Positions 27,882 through 36,564 of a stretch of DNA of 50,888 nt are shown here, piece after piece. Numbering within the stretch: position 1 is the first letter of the stretch; the number at the start of each line of letters is the position of its first letter. The position numbers and the translations under genes were made by a program. Origin of the DNA: Acinetobacter sp. WC-141 (GTDB lineage Bacteria; Pseudomonadota; Gammaproteobacteria; Pseudomonadales; Moraxellaceae); contig NZ_AMSS01000067.1 of the NCBI RefSeq assembly GCF_000313935.1, positions 1 through 50,888 on the forward strand, written 5' to 3'. The notes under the pieces were generated by a model, which worked only from the letters and a program-made list of their open reading frames with translations, was not told where the DNA came from and searched no databases.

Positions 27882-28802
27882 ATGAATAATATTCATAGCC
27901 TACATGGTCTAGACCTAAATTTTTTTCATCGAATTGATATCAATTTATATCCACTTTTTATCGCGATTTATGAGCAAAAAAGTATTTCAAATGCTGCAAG
28001 TAGTCTTAATATTACCCAGTCGGCAGCAAGTCATGCTTTACAACGGTTAAGGCAGCAACTTGAAGATGACGTGTTTGTACGAGTAGGCAATAAAATGTCT
28101 GCAACTCCTTTTGCAGAACAGATTTATCCAACTGTGAAGCAAGCTCTTTTAACGATTCAAAATATTAGTCAGCAAAAGCATGTCTTTGACCCAACCAGTT
28201 TAAAGAATTTAAAAATCGCCGTGCATGATGAAATTGAGCCGATTATTCTTCCAAGGCTTGCTCAACATTTTCAAAATCTTAATTTAGATTTGCAGTTTGT
28301 TAGTATGAAGCTAGATCGAAAACATATTATGGCGGACTTGGCGACGCAGCAGCTCGATTTCGTGATTGACCTAGAACAGTACTTATCTTCCAAAATTACC
28401 TTTGACCATCTGGTAACAGATGAGTTCGTCATTTGTAGTCAACTTAAAGAAGTCGATTTATCGAGTTATATCAATGGACGACACATTGGTGTTTCATCAC
28501 GCCGTACGGGGGCTTTACTTGAAGATATTTATTTAAACCAACACCAAAAAATTTCAAGAAACGTATTTATGCGCTGTCAAAACTACTCAACGGCGTTACA
28601 GGTGTTAGATGCTCAACCTAATGCAATACTCACCATGCCTCGTATGATTTTACAGCATTTATCTTATAGTTCTTCAATTCACTTACATTCTCTGCCTTTT
28701 GAGATAACCAATATTAAAATGGGTATGTTTTGGCACGAAGATTTAAGGGATAATTTAAGACATCAATTTTTGCGACATGAAATTACTAAACTTTTTCAAT
28801 AA
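27882..28802 (+). CDS. LysR-family transcriptional regulator
   Basis: 306 residues with an N-terminal winged helix-turn-helix (FIAIYEQKSISNAASSLN...QSAASHALQRLRQQLEDDVFVRVGNKM) and a C-terminal substrate-binding-like domain. Divergent from the acyl-CoA dehydrogenase operon, the standard arrangement for a LysR regulator and its target. No clear ribosome site precedes the ATG at 27882, so the start is less certain. Effector unknown. Confidence 0.87.
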   Translation: MNNIHSLHGLDLNFFHRIDINLYPLFIAIYEQKSISNAASSLNITQSAASHALQRLRQQLEDDVFVRVGNKMSATPFAEQIYPTVKQALLTIQNISQQKHVFDPTSLKNLKIAVHDEIEPIILPRLAQHFQNLNLDLQFVSMKLDRKHIMADLATQQLDFVIDLEQYLSSKITFDHLVTDEFVICSQLKEVDLSSYINGRHIGVSSRRTGALLEDIYLNQHQKISRNVFMRCQNYSTALQVLDAQPNAILTMPRMILQHLSYSSSIHLHSLPFEITNIKMGMFWHEDLRDNLRHQFLRHEITKLFQ

Positions 28803-28844
28803 AGCAAATTGATCTACTAAGCTTCTATCATACAAGGACCAGTA

Positions 28845-29657
28845 ATGAGTAAAGATGAACGGATAATCCAGAATCAGGACAATAAAAAAACGATTCGTCA
28901 TGAAGATTACATTGCTGGTATTGGTAAAGGCATGTCAATTTTAGATAGCTTTAGCAGTAATCAACATCGTTTAAACATTTCTATGGCAGCTGAAAAAACC
29001 GGGCTGACTCGAGCAGCAGCGAGACGTCATTTATTAACTTTAGAATATTTAGGCTATCTTGAGTCAGATGGCCACTATTATTATTTAACCCCGAAAGTTT
29101 TGAAGTTTTCAGGAGCTTATTTAGGTGCAGCTCAGCTTCCAAAAGTATCTCAGCCTTTATTAAATCTGTTAACCAACCAAACCTCTCTTATTTATTCAGT
29201 GATGGTGCTTGATGGTTATGAAGCCATTACCATTGCCCGTAGTGCCGCACACCAACAAACTGACCGTGTAAATCCATACGGCTTACACTTGGGTAACCGC
29301 TTACCTGCTCATGCGACATCTGCGGGTAAAATTTTACTTGCCCATTTAAGTCATGAAGAACAATTGGACTGGCTTCAAAAATCTCCACTCCAACGTTTAA
29401 CCAAATATACGCATGTCGAAAATGATAAGTTTTTAGAGTTACTACAAGAGATTCGAGAACAAGATTGGTGTTATTCACGTGAAGAACACGAATTAGGCGT
29501 TCATGCGCTCGCCGTACCCATTTATGGACAAGACTTTAAAGTTGTTGCAGCTTTAAACATTGTTTCTCCCACTATGAGAACAACTGAAGAATATTTAATT
29601 CAACACATTTTGCCATTATTGCAAGAGACTTCGCGGGATTTAAGACAAGTTCTTTAA
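28845..29657 (+). CDS. pcaU: IclR-family regulator of the PobR/PcaU type
   Basis: 270 residues. N-terminal helix-turn-helix (ISMAAEKTGLTRAAARRHLLTLEYLGYLE) and C-terminal IclR effector domain (YGLHLGNRLPAHATSAGKILLA, EEHELGVHALAVPI). The EDYIAGIGKGMSILDSF opening is like Acinetobacter PobR and PcaU. PcaU activates pcaI-quiA in response to protocatechuate and in strain ADP1 lies next to pcaI; here no such gene adjoins pcaI, yet the operator is present at 47051-47090. This is the only IclR gene in the window, so the name is a reasoned guess. It could instead serve another aromatic pathway. It lies 42 bp after the LysR gene. Confidence 0.65.
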   Translation: MSKDERIIQNQDNKKTIRHEDYIAGIGKGMSILDSFSSNQHRLNISMAAEKTGLTRAAARRHLLTLEYLGYLESDGHYYYLTPKVLKFSGAYLGAAQLPKVSQPLLNLLTNQTSLIYSVMVLDGYEAITIARSAAHQQTDRVNPYGLHLGNRLPAHATSAGKILLAHLSHEEQLDWLQKSPLQRLTKYTHVENDKFLELLQEIREQDWCYSREEHELGVHALAVPIYGQDFKVVAALNIVSPTMRTTEEYLIQHILPLLQETSRDLRQVL

Positions 29658-29663
29658 ATCTTA

Positions 29664-29750
29664 CTTAGGCTATTTTTATAAGATAATTTTATTATTTGCT
29701 TAGGCTATTTATGTAGTTAAAAATGCTAGGAATAACTGCTTAGGCTATTT
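29664..29750 (+). repeat. three direct copies of a 12-bp repeat after the IclR gene
   Basis: CTTAGGCTATTT occurs exactly at 29664-29675, 29699-29710 and 29739-29750, with starts 35 and 40 bp apart; the last copy abuts the stop codon of the blh gene. A fourth identical copy is at 32161-32172. All share one orientation. Function unknown. Confidence 0.9.
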
Positions 29751-30617
29751 CTAAAAGTAATTGAAAGGGATTTTTAAATAACGAATACCATTCGACTCAG
29801 GTTCCGGAAAATTTCCACCGTTCATGTTAATTTGAATTGAAGGCAAAATTAATTTTGGCATTGCCAAAGTTGCGTCTCGTTCTTGGCGCATTTTTATGAA
29901 GGACTCTTTGGAAACGCGTCGATTTAAATGAATATTGCTTTGCTTTTGAGTTCTAATATCTGTTTGACAGATATACTCATCACGGCCTTCAGGCTTATAG
30001 TCATGGCATAAGAACATGCGCATGTTGTCAGGCAGTGTATAAAGCTTTTGTACCGAATCATAAAGTGCCGCCGCACTTCCTTTAGGAAAGTCGCATCTGG
30101 CTGAGCCATAATCAGGCATAAATAAAGTATCCCCGACAAAAACAGCATCACCAATCACATAGCTTAAACAAGCAGGTGTATGCCCTGGTGTAGGAATGTT
30201 ATAGGCTTCTATATCCCCTATTTTAAAATGTTCATGATCTTCAAATAAATAATCAAAAGGCTGATTTTCATTAAATTTCTTAAAATCAAAATTATAGATA
30301 GCGGAAAATGTTTCTTGTACTACCGAGATTTTTTTACTAATTGCAACTGTACCGCCCAATTTAGATTTTAAATATTGGGCAGCGGTCATATGGTCAGCGT
30401 GTACATGGGTTTCTAATATCCATTGCACTTTAAACTTCTGAGCCAAGACATAATCGATAATCAGATCAGCATTAGTTGTTTTTGTAGTGGCTGATGCAGC
30501 ATCGTAGTCAAGCACACTATCAATAATAACGCATCGACGAGTCGCTAAATCTGCAACAACATAGCTAAAAGTATTGGTGTTTTCATCAAAAAAATCTTTT
30601 ACTAGAGGTTGTTGCAT
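29751..30617 (-). CDS. blh: metallo-beta-lactamase-fold persulfide dioxygenase (Blh/ETHE1-like)
   Basis: 288 residues. Metal-binding THVHADH motif (His71, His73, Asp75, His76) followed by TPGHTPACLSY, as in ETHE1-type persulfide dioxygenases, which oxidise glutathione persulfide to sulfite. Despite the family name it is not a beta-lactamase. It sits with two YeeE/YedE-type membrane proteins, the usual partners in bacterial sulfide-detoxification operons. The ArsR-type regulator (BigR) often found there is absent from the visible neighbourhood. Confidence 0.87.
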   Translation of the reverse strand: MQQPLVKDFFDENTNTFSYVVADLATRRCVIIDSVLDYDAASATTKTTNADLIIDYVLAQKFKVQWILETHVHADHMTAAQYLKSKLGGTVAISKKISVVQETFSAIYNFDFKKFNENQPFDYLFEDHEHFKIGDIEAYNIPTPGHTPACLSYVIGDAVFVGDTLFMPDYGSARCDFPKGSAAALYDSVQKLYTLPDNMRMFLCHDYKPEGRDEYICQTDIRTQKQSNIHLNRRVSKESFIKMRQERDATLAMPKLILPSIQINMNGGNFPEPESNGIRYLKIPFNYF

Positions 30618-30621
30618 AGGT

Positions 30622-31035
30622 TTAATTTCCTTTATTTAAGACTCGGTAAATAAACATTCCTAATAACATTGCCACAATAAAATAGAGCGCTTCAAAATGG
30701 CCTAATCCGATAAGTGTTAAAGCGGGCGCTGGACATATTCCTGCTATTCCCCAGCCTATACCGAAAATAAAAGCACCCACAATTAACCTTTGGTCAATCT
30801 GTGTATTTGTTGGTAATTGAATTTGCTCATTAAAAAGTGTTTGAGGATTTTTTATAGCCTTTTGAAATGGAATAAATGCCACAGCAATCGCGCCTAACAT
30901 CACAAACATTAAGCTAATATCCCACTGCCCAAAGATATCTAAAAAACCTAATACCTTTTCGGGATTAGACATGCCCGAAATCATTAAACCTAATGAAAAT
31001 AAACCACCAAATATAAAAGCAAAAATGTTTTTCAT
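30622..31035 (-). CDS. YeeE/YedE-type membrane protein (second half)
   Basis: Small hydrophobic protein with about four membrane segments (MKNIFAFIFGGLFSLGLMISGMSNP, LIVGAFIFGIGWGIAGICPAPALTLIG). The GICPAP motif holds the cysteine typical of thiosulfate/sulfur-transport YeeE-like proteins. The frame opens at 31053, but the ATG at 31035 lies just past the preceding gene's stop and begins the membrane segment, so I prefer it. With the next gene it forms a split YeeE pair that probably moves reduced sulfur compounds. Confidence 0.82.
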   Translation of the reverse strand: MKNIFAFIFGGLFSLGLMISGMSNPEKVLGFLDIFGQWDISLMFVMLGAIAVAFIPFQKAIKNPQTLFNEQIQLPTNTQIDQRLIVGAFIFGIGWGIAGICPAPALTLIGLGHFEALYFIVAMLLGMFIYRVLNKGN

Positions 31036-31039
31036 AGGA

Positions 31040-31468
31040 CTATCCCAACACATGACGAATGATATAAACCGTTAACATGCCAGCAAACATAAAAACTGCT
31101 GTCGCTATCATCGAGCGTTTTGATAGCCTGCTCATTCCACAAATGCCATGGCCGCTTGTACATCCAGAGCCTAGTCGTGTTCCAAAGCCAACAAGTACAC
31201 CTGCTAAAATAAGTGCAAATGTATTGGCTTTAATTTCAATTTCAGGCTGATAAAAATAGCTATATATGAAAGGCATAAGCACAAGTCCCGCAATAAACCA
31301 GAATGCAGAACTCTTAAAGGTGTCTTTAGTCGGATTTATGACTTGAGCAAGCAAACCACTAATTCCAGCGATACGGCCATTTATATATAAATATCCAACT
31401 GTTGCGATGCCGAGTAATAAACCACCCAAAAAGGCATAGACAATATTTGACATATCACCCCTTAACAA
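31040..31468 (-). CDS. YeeE/YedE-type membrane protein (first half)
   Basis: 142 residues with about four membrane segments and the conserved [23 protein letters not shown] motif, whose cysteines define this family of sulfur-compound transporters. First gene of the three-gene unit with its sister protein and the persulfide dioxygenase. A few in-frame codons upstream of MSNIVYAF are open, so the start could be four codons later. Confidence 0.83.
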   Translation of the reverse strand: MLRGDMSNIVYAFLGGLLLGIATVGYLYINGRIAGISGLLAQVINPTKDTFKSSAFWFIAGLVLMPFIYSYFYQPEIEIKANTFALILAGVLVGFGTRLGSGCTSGHGICGMSRLSKRSMIATAVFMFAGMLTVYIIRHVLG

Positions 31469-31556
31469 TATATTTTTTTATAATTTGTATTATACGCTGA
31501 TTCTTTTAGTAATACTTAATATAAAACTTTTGAGTTTATAATTCTTCTTAACAAGA

Positions 31557-31581
31557 AAAAGCCCCAAGGTTTTGGGGCTTC
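31557..31581 (-). terminator. terminator of the DUF6438-like lipoprotein gene
   Basis: Nine-bp stem AAGCCCCAA (31559-31567) / TTGGGGCTT (31572-31580), tetraloop GGTT. On the minus strand it continues into TTTTTC. It lies just after the lipoprotein stop at 31587. Confidence 0.85.
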
Positions 31582-31586
31582 TATCA

Positions 31587-32054
31587 TTAAATTAGATCTT
31601 TAATGCCTAATTGTTCAGGCAGTTTTTCCATGACTTTATTCAATCTATTATTTGCAGGAGACATACAACCTGTGTAATGGCTTAATTTAGTCTCTGTGCC
31701 ATTTGGTTGAATCCAAGTAATGTAATAGCTAGACATATCAGTTGCTGTTTGCTGACATCCCCCAGTTTTTGCTTGTATACCTGTTTCAGGACGATAAGCT
31801 TTTAAATCATCTGCAAGTTTTTTATAGTCTTTTACGCTGCCTTGAATTTCTTTAACACCAACTGTTTTGGTGTATTGCTTACCTTCAAAACGAATTAAAC
31901 CCGTAGGTGTTACTTCTACAGAATAGATTGGACATGCACCAAAGCATGGGCTAGAAGCATAACGAATAGTTTCTTGTGTATTCGGTGCCTGCTGAACAGA
32001 AGCACAACCCATCAAAGCTAAACCAGATAAAGTTGCAAGAACCAAAAATCTCAT
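31587..32054 (-). CDS. small lipoprotein, DUF6438-like
   Basis: About 155 residues. Lipoprotein signal MRFLVLATLSGLALMGC with lipid-bearing Cys after LMG. The mature part has the SSPCFGACPIYSVEV motif that marks the DUF6438 group and two further cysteines that may form disulfides (GGCQQ, YTGCMSP). The start at 32054 was chosen over an open codon at 32075 because AGGTGAT precedes it and the signal peptide begins there. Function unknown. Single gene with its own terminator. Confidence 0.78.
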   Translation of the reverse strand: MRFLVLATLSGLALMGCASVQQAPNTQETIRYASSPCFGACPIYSVEVTPTGLIRFEGKQYTKTVGVKEIQGSVKDYKKLADDLKAYRPETGIQAKTGGCQQTATDMSSYYITWIQPNGTETKLSHYTGCMSPANNRLNKVMEKLPEQLGIKDLI

Positions 32055-32160
32055 CGTATCACCTATTATTATCAAGTGGCTTTAATTTATCAAATCATAG
32101 ACTTCTTGTCATTAAAGACTATTTTTTGTGATTGTTTTCATTAATTCACAAAACTCTATG

Positions 32161-32172
32161 CTTAGGCTATTT
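32161..32172 (+). repeat. fourth copy of the 12-bp repeat
   Basis: CTTAGGCTATTT, identical to the three copies at 29664-29750 and in the same orientation. Together they bracket the persulfide dioxygenase, YeeE and lipoprotein genes. Confidence 0.85.
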
Positions 32173-32206
32173 ATTTAATAATCTTATATCATAATTTGAA
32201 TCGCAT

Positions 32207-32314
32207 AAAAAAAGGCCCATCTTGCGATGAGCCTTAAGCCAATAAAAGCTTAAATTCCTGAAATACAAATTATTACTGGGAAGTAATAACCTGCGACAAC
32301 CATTCTAGCGTAAT
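32207..32314 (-). ncRNA. candidate small RNA
   Basis: On the minus strand, three hairpins run in series and end in a strong Rho-independent terminator. First is TTATTACT / AGTAATAA (32282-32289 with 32270-32277, 4-nt loop). Second is TTAAGC / GCTTAA (32248-32253 with 32234-32239). Third is a 10-bp stem at 32226-32235 / 32212-32221 with loop GCAA in the transcript, followed by seven Ts. A TATAAT lies at 32327-32322, giving a predicted start near 32314 and a transcript of about 105 nt; no good -35 box is seen. quiA has its own terminator 425 bp upstream, so this one has no protein gene to serve. Confidence 0.45.
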
Positions 32315-32660
32315 GCAATAAATTATATAAATATAATATAAATATATATTTACGCCTGTTTTTCCAGCAAAAAAATCCTACTTTTGAAGACTAAAAAGAC
32401 AATAATGTTTATTTCTAATTAAAATTCACACCCTTAAGTTAAACAAAACTTAATAAACAAATTAGTTTTATTTATAGGTAAAACATTGTGAAAAAATATC
32501 TAAGAGTTCGGCTATATCTGCTGTTCAAGCCTTCTCAATCTTAAGAATATTTTAGGTTTTGCAATGAGTTAAAACACTTTTTTACTGTTTGGTAAAGCTA
32601 TCTAGTTAAAACAACAGAATTTACTCTCATACTTTAATATAAAAAATATATTAAAAAATA

Positions 32661-32691
32661 AAGGCAAAAGAGAATTGCTCTCTTTTGCCTT
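32661..32691. terminator. terminator of the pca-qui operon
   Basis: Perfect 12-bp stem AAGGCAAAAGAG (32661-32672) / CTCTTTTGCCTT (32680-32691). It follows the quiA stop on the minus strand and continues into TATTTTTTA. Confidence 0.88.
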
Positions 32692-32697
32692 ATTTAA

Positions 32698-35127
32698 TTA
32701 TTGTTCTAAGCTATAAGCGACTACATAATCACCATGATCAGGAGACTGGCGAGCTCCACCTGCTGTAACAACTACATATTGTTTACCTGTTTTTGGTGAA
32801 ACATAGCTGATTGGAGTTCCTTGGCTACCGACTGGCATGCGTGATTTCCACAGTTCTTTACCTGTAGATGAATCAAAAGCACGTAAGTAGTAATCTTGAG
32901 TTGCTGCAAAGAAAACCAAACCGCCTTGTGTTGCCATTGGTCCACCAATAGTTGGCATACCAATCGGTGCTTTTAAGCCCATTTTGATGCCCATAGGTCC
33001 TGTGTCTTCAACAGTACCCAGTGGTACTTGCCATGCGACTTGACGTGTTTTTAAATCAATCGCGGTCATTGTACCAAACGGTGGTTTTTGACAAGGAATA
33101 CTTAGAGCCGACATAAAGCGGTTTTTATTCACTTTATACGGTGTACCTTTCATTGGTACAGCACCCATACCTGTATTTACTTTTTCTCCGCCATTCGCCT
33201 GAATTTTAATATCTTCCGGAGTCTGTTCCATTAATTGAACCCATAAACCAAGGCGCATATCGTTGACGAACATATAACGGTGAGTCGGATCAAAAGCAAT
33301 GCTACCCCAGTTCATGCCGCCTAAAGAACCTGGGAAGCTTAATGAAACATCAGTACCCGGTGCAGTAAATAGACCTTCGTAACGCATTGACTTGAAGTTA
33401 ATACGACACATGAGTTGATCAAACGGCGTTGCACCCCACATATCTGATTCAGTTAAAGTCTGATTACCAATTTGAGGCATTTCAACTGATCGTGGTTGAG
33501 TTAGGCTGTATTGTTCACCTGGAATATTGGCCGGCTTAACTGGTTGTTCAATCACTTTAGTAAGCGGTTTACCCGTTACACGGTCAAGTACAAAGAATTG
33601 GCCGGATTTGGTTCCAATAACAACAGCAGGTTTAGTCGTACCATCTTTTAATGGGAAATCGACTAGACTTGGTTGCATTGGTAAATCAAAGTCCCATAAA
33701 TCGTTATGAACAGTTTGATATACCCACTTTTCTTTACCTGTTGTCGCATCAAGTGCTAAAACAGAAGTATTGTATTTATGATCTAACGGATTACGATTAC
33801 CACCCCAAATATCGACAGATGAGCTACCCATAGGTAAGAACACTGTATTCATTTGCGGGTCATATGACATTGCAGCCCAAGAGTTTGCCGAACTACGTTT
33901 ATAAGTTTCACCTGGTTTAAGAACATAGTTAGGATCTGGATTACGTGGATCAAAGGCCCAGCGAAGTTTACCTGTAATCACGTCATAACCACGGATAACA
34001 CCACCAGGCATATCTGCAGCTACGTTGTCGGCAATACGACTCCCTACCACAATGGTTGTTCCAGCAATAGTCGGTGCAGAAGTTACTTCAAAACGTGGGG
34101 CTTTCGTTCCAGCACCAAGGCCTTCTAACAAATCAACGGTACCATTTACACCAAAATCAGCACAGCGCTGGCCGTTATCTGCATTGACTGCAATTAAACG
34201 ACCATCAGGTGTATTGGTATATAAACGACGTGGACATGCCGTATTGGTTGCAACTGTAGTTACTGCATTTGCACCAGCCAAAGTCGGTTGTACAAGTGGC
34301 TTGGTCGAATCAAAGTATGCAACCCCACGACAACGCTCCCAAGCATCAGCTTTAGAGTTTACTTCAGCTTTCCAGAGCTGTTTGCCCGAGTCAGCATCTA
34401 TCGCAAAAATGTTGTTATGTGGTGTACATAAAAAGACTTTATTTCCAACTTGTAGCGGCGTCATTTGGTCTTCAGCACCATTACCACTACCCGTTGTAAA
34501 ATCGCCTGTTCTAAAACGCCAAGCTTCTTTCAACTTATGAACGTTATCTCGGTTAATTTGATCGAGAGCAACAAAGCGACTCCCCCCTGCATCATTTCCA
34601 TAGTTTTCCCAATTCACCTGTTTTTTAGCTGGGTCAACTGGTACTAAAGGTAGTTTTTCACCTGAACTTGCTACTGTTGGATGCGGCTGGAACATTTGAT
34701 AGAGCGCAATCAACATACCAACAACAACTAACCCGCCTACTGCATAGGATGAAGCTGCCAAGCTCGTTTGAAATTGGTAACGTCGAATTGAAGGTAAGGT
34801 AAATAGCAGTGCGGCAAAAAGGCCAGCAGGAAACATTAACCGCGAAAATAACGGCCAAAATTCCCATCCGGCATCAACAAATGACCAAATTACGGTGCCA
34901 ACAAAAACAGCCGCAAAAATCCAGACACCAAGCGCCTTTTTACGAAAAATACTAATTGCGGAAATTGCAATAAATAATCCTGCAATAAGGAAATACCAAG
35001 ATCCGCCTAATGTAACTAGCTTTCCACCGCCTACGATGTAAAAAACACCAGTAGCCAGTAAAACTAGACCTAATAGAAAACACCATATTTTGAATAAGAT
35101 ATGAAACTTAGAATCTGACTCAGACAT
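32698..35127 (-). CDS. quiA: membrane-bound PQQ-dependent quinate/shikimate dehydrogenase
   Basis: About 809 residues. Roughly five membrane helices (residues ~10-140) are followed by a periplasmic PQQ beta-propeller domain with quinoprotein motifs (WENYGNDAGGSRF, LDQINRDNVHKLKEAWRFRTGD, VHNDLWDFDLPMQPSL). It oxidises quinate to 3-dehydroquinate and shikimate to 3-dehydroshikimate, passing electrons to ubiquinone. The start at 35127 is preferred over 35154 because GGAGTAGGATCT precedes it. Last gene of the pca-qui operon. The layout equals membrane glucose dehydrogenase, but context decides the substrate. Confidence 0.93.
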   Translation of the reverse strand: MSESDSKFHILFKIWCFLLGLVLLATGVFYIVGGGKLVTLGGSWYFLIAGLFIAISAISIFRKKALGVWIFAAVFVGTVIWSFVDAGWEFWPLFSRLMFPAGLFAALLFTLPSIRRYQFQTSLAASSYAVGGLVVVGMLIALYQMFQPHPTVASSGEKLPLVPVDPAKKQVNWENYGNDAGGSRFVALDQINRDNVHKLKEAWRFRTGDFTTGSGNGAEDQMTPLQVGNKVFLCTPHNNIFAIDADSGKQLWKAEVNSKADAWERCRGVAYFDSTKPLVQPTLAGANAVTTVATNTACPRRLYTNTPDGRLIAVNADNGQRCADFGVNGTVDLLEGLGAGTKAPRFEVTSAPTIAGTTIVVGSRIADNVAADMPGGVIRGYDVITGKLRWAFDPRNPDPNYVLKPGETYKRSSANSWAAMSYDPQMNTVFLPMGSSSVDIWGGNRNPLDHKYNTSVLALDATTGKEKWVYQTVHNDLWDFDLPMQPSLVDFPLKDGTTKPAVVIGTKSGQFFVLDRVTGKPLTKVIEQPVKPANIPGEQYSLTQPRSVEMPQIGNQTLTESDMWGATPFDQLMCRINFKSMRYEGLFTAPGTDVSLSFPGSLGGMNWGSIAFDPTHRYMFVNDMRLGLWVQLMEQTPEDIKIQANGGEKVNTGMGAVPMKGTPYKVNKNRFMSALSIPCQKPPFGTMTAIDLKTRQVAWQVPLGTVEDTGPMGIKMGLKAPIGMPTIGGPMATQGGLVFFAATQDYYLRAFDSSTGKELWKSRMPVGSQGTPISYVSPKTGKQYVVVTAGGARQSPDHGDYVVAYSLEQ

Positions 35128-35208
35128 AGATCCTACTCCACATATACTGAACACAATAGTTCAAGCATTTGGGCCAGTTAAACTATGTCTAACCAGCCAT
35201 CAACATTG

Positions 35209-36528
35209 TTAAAAATTGACTTTAACGCTTAAGCCCGCCACCCAAGCATCATCAACCGCTTTTACACCAGCAGGTTGATGGATATATTGAATGTTTGGAC
35301 GTAACATGACAGCCGGAGACCATTGATAGGTATAGTTCAACTCGACATTTAGCTCATCGTCTTGAATTGGAATATAGTCAGACGCAATCGCATCATAGCT
35401 ATAATATCCACGACTTTCGTTGGTTGCGATCTGCTTATCTTTAGCACGATCATTGACCACATAATTAGCAATACCAAAACCAATCGAATCATTTGGGCGG
35501 CTATCAAACGGCCCTTTGTACCAAAGTGCGAGTTGTTGTGTACTTTGAACAAAGGTGGTTGCTTTATCATTTACAACACCGTTCAAACTTACATATAGAC
35601 CACGTTTAGGGTCTTCACCTTTATGGGTCAATTGTTGCTGAGCATTAACCCAAAAACTTTGCTTTCCGTCATGAACTTTACCCGCTGTTTTAATATCATT
35701 CGCTTCTGCGGTTGAGTACAGTGCACCTACTTTATACTCACCCGGTAAGCCATTAAAAGTAGCAAGTTTTGGTTTCCATGCGAGCTCAACTGGTATGGTT
35801 GCGCCTTTCACGTTGTTCATATCCAGATTAAAACCATCACTATTTGATTCGGTTTTAATATTGTCCGGATTGACCTCATAAACACCAACACCCAAAGTCC
35901 ACTCAGGTGCAAATTGATATTTAACATTTGTCGCCCACACACCGACTGGTGAGTTGTACCAAATTGAACCGATTGATTTTCCTAACTGTCCACCGCAAAG
36001 CAATAAGTTCTGAAACTCACATTGAGAACTATTAAAGTCTTCTGACATGCCCATACGGCCAAATTTGACTTGTACAGTGTTATCTGCGAAACCCTTTTTT
36101 ACCCATGCTTGAGATAAACGCCAGATTTTACCGCGTCCATAAATCTCTTGAGCATTGCCCAATTGGCTAGAACGTGGGTCTTTAATACGCTCGAGAGTTA
36201 GTGCATTGCCATCACGTTTAGTCACGACTAAACTCGCTGTTGTATCTTTCCATCCAGCAATTTTTTCTAAATCGAAGTTTGCACCCAAAGAAAGCTGCGC
36301 AGCATTTTCAAAGGTATTACTGTCGTTATAACCGCCATCTAAATTTGTAGCAGCTTGGCTCATAATAGAAGCTGTAAATTTATAGCCCTGTTGCTCGAGC
36401 TGTTGGCGTTCACCATTCCAGTCGCCTAGCAACCATTGACGATCTTGTGACCACGGTTCATTGGCAAGAGCAAACTGGCTACCTAATACAGCAATTGTTA
36501 AAACACTCAGTTTCATTATATTTGGCAT
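35209..36528 (-). CDS. quiX: OprB-type outer-membrane porin of the quinate operon
   Basis: 439 residues with a signal peptide (LSVLTIAVLGSQFALA) and a carbohydrate-porin (OprB) domain: WLLGDWNGERQQLEQQGYKF, TASLVVTKRDG, RQYSLCQ-free barrel strands and a final VNF. It presumably admits quinate and shikimate to the periplasm where QuiA, QuiB and QuiC act. AAAGGGACTTGAA precedes the ATG. In Acinetobacter ADP1 the gene in this position is named quiX. Confidence 0.88.
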   Translation of the reverse strand: MPNIMKLSVLTIAVLGSQFALANEPWSQDRQWLLGDWNGERQQLEQQGYKFTASIMSQAATNLDGGYNDSNTFENAAQLSLGANFDLEKIAGWKDTTASLVVTKRDGNALTLERIKDPRSSQLGNAQEIYGRGKIWRLSQAWVKKGFADNTVQVKFGRMGMSEDFNSSQCEFQNLLLCGGQLGKSIGSIWYNSPVGVWATNVKYQFAPEWTLGVGVYEVNPDNIKTESNSDGFNLDMNNVKGATIPVELAWKPKLATFNGLPGEYKVGALYSTAEANDIKTAGKVHDGKQSFWVNAQQQLTHKGEDPKRGLYVSLNGVVNDKATTFVQSTQQLALWYKGPFDSRPNDSIGFGIANYVVNDRAKDKQIATNESRGYYSYDAIASDYIPIQDDELNVELNYTYQWSPAVMLRPNIQYIHQPAGVKAVDDAWVAGLSVKVNF

Positions 36529-36564
36529 TTCAAGTCCCTTTTATCATTTCTATATTTCTATGCT

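Larger units (their letters stand above)
32076..32697. other. 622-bp AT-rich intergenic region with small-RNA signals
   Basis: No protein gene supported. From left to right it holds the fourth CTTAGGCTATTT copy (32161), a minus-strand terminator (32207-32235), two further hairpins, a possible -10 box, about 320 bp of AT-rich sequence with nothing recognised, and the quiA terminator (32661-32691). Confidence 0.6.

Noticed and set aside
29664..29750. Three regularly placed 12-bp repeats as a CRISPR array
   Set aside because: Repeat units are too short, intervals are only 23 and 28 bp, there are no cas genes, and a fourth copy lies 2.4 kb away.
29751..30617. Metallo-beta-lactamase drug resistance gene
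   Set aside because: Motif pattern and YeeE neighbours fit an ETHE1/Blh persulfide dioxygenase; there is no signal peptide as in secreted class B enzymes.
34025..34540. 171-codon open frame opposite quiA
   Set aside because: Antisense shadow of the quinate dehydrogenase; composition is low-complexity Pro/Ser/Val as expected from a reversed coding frame.
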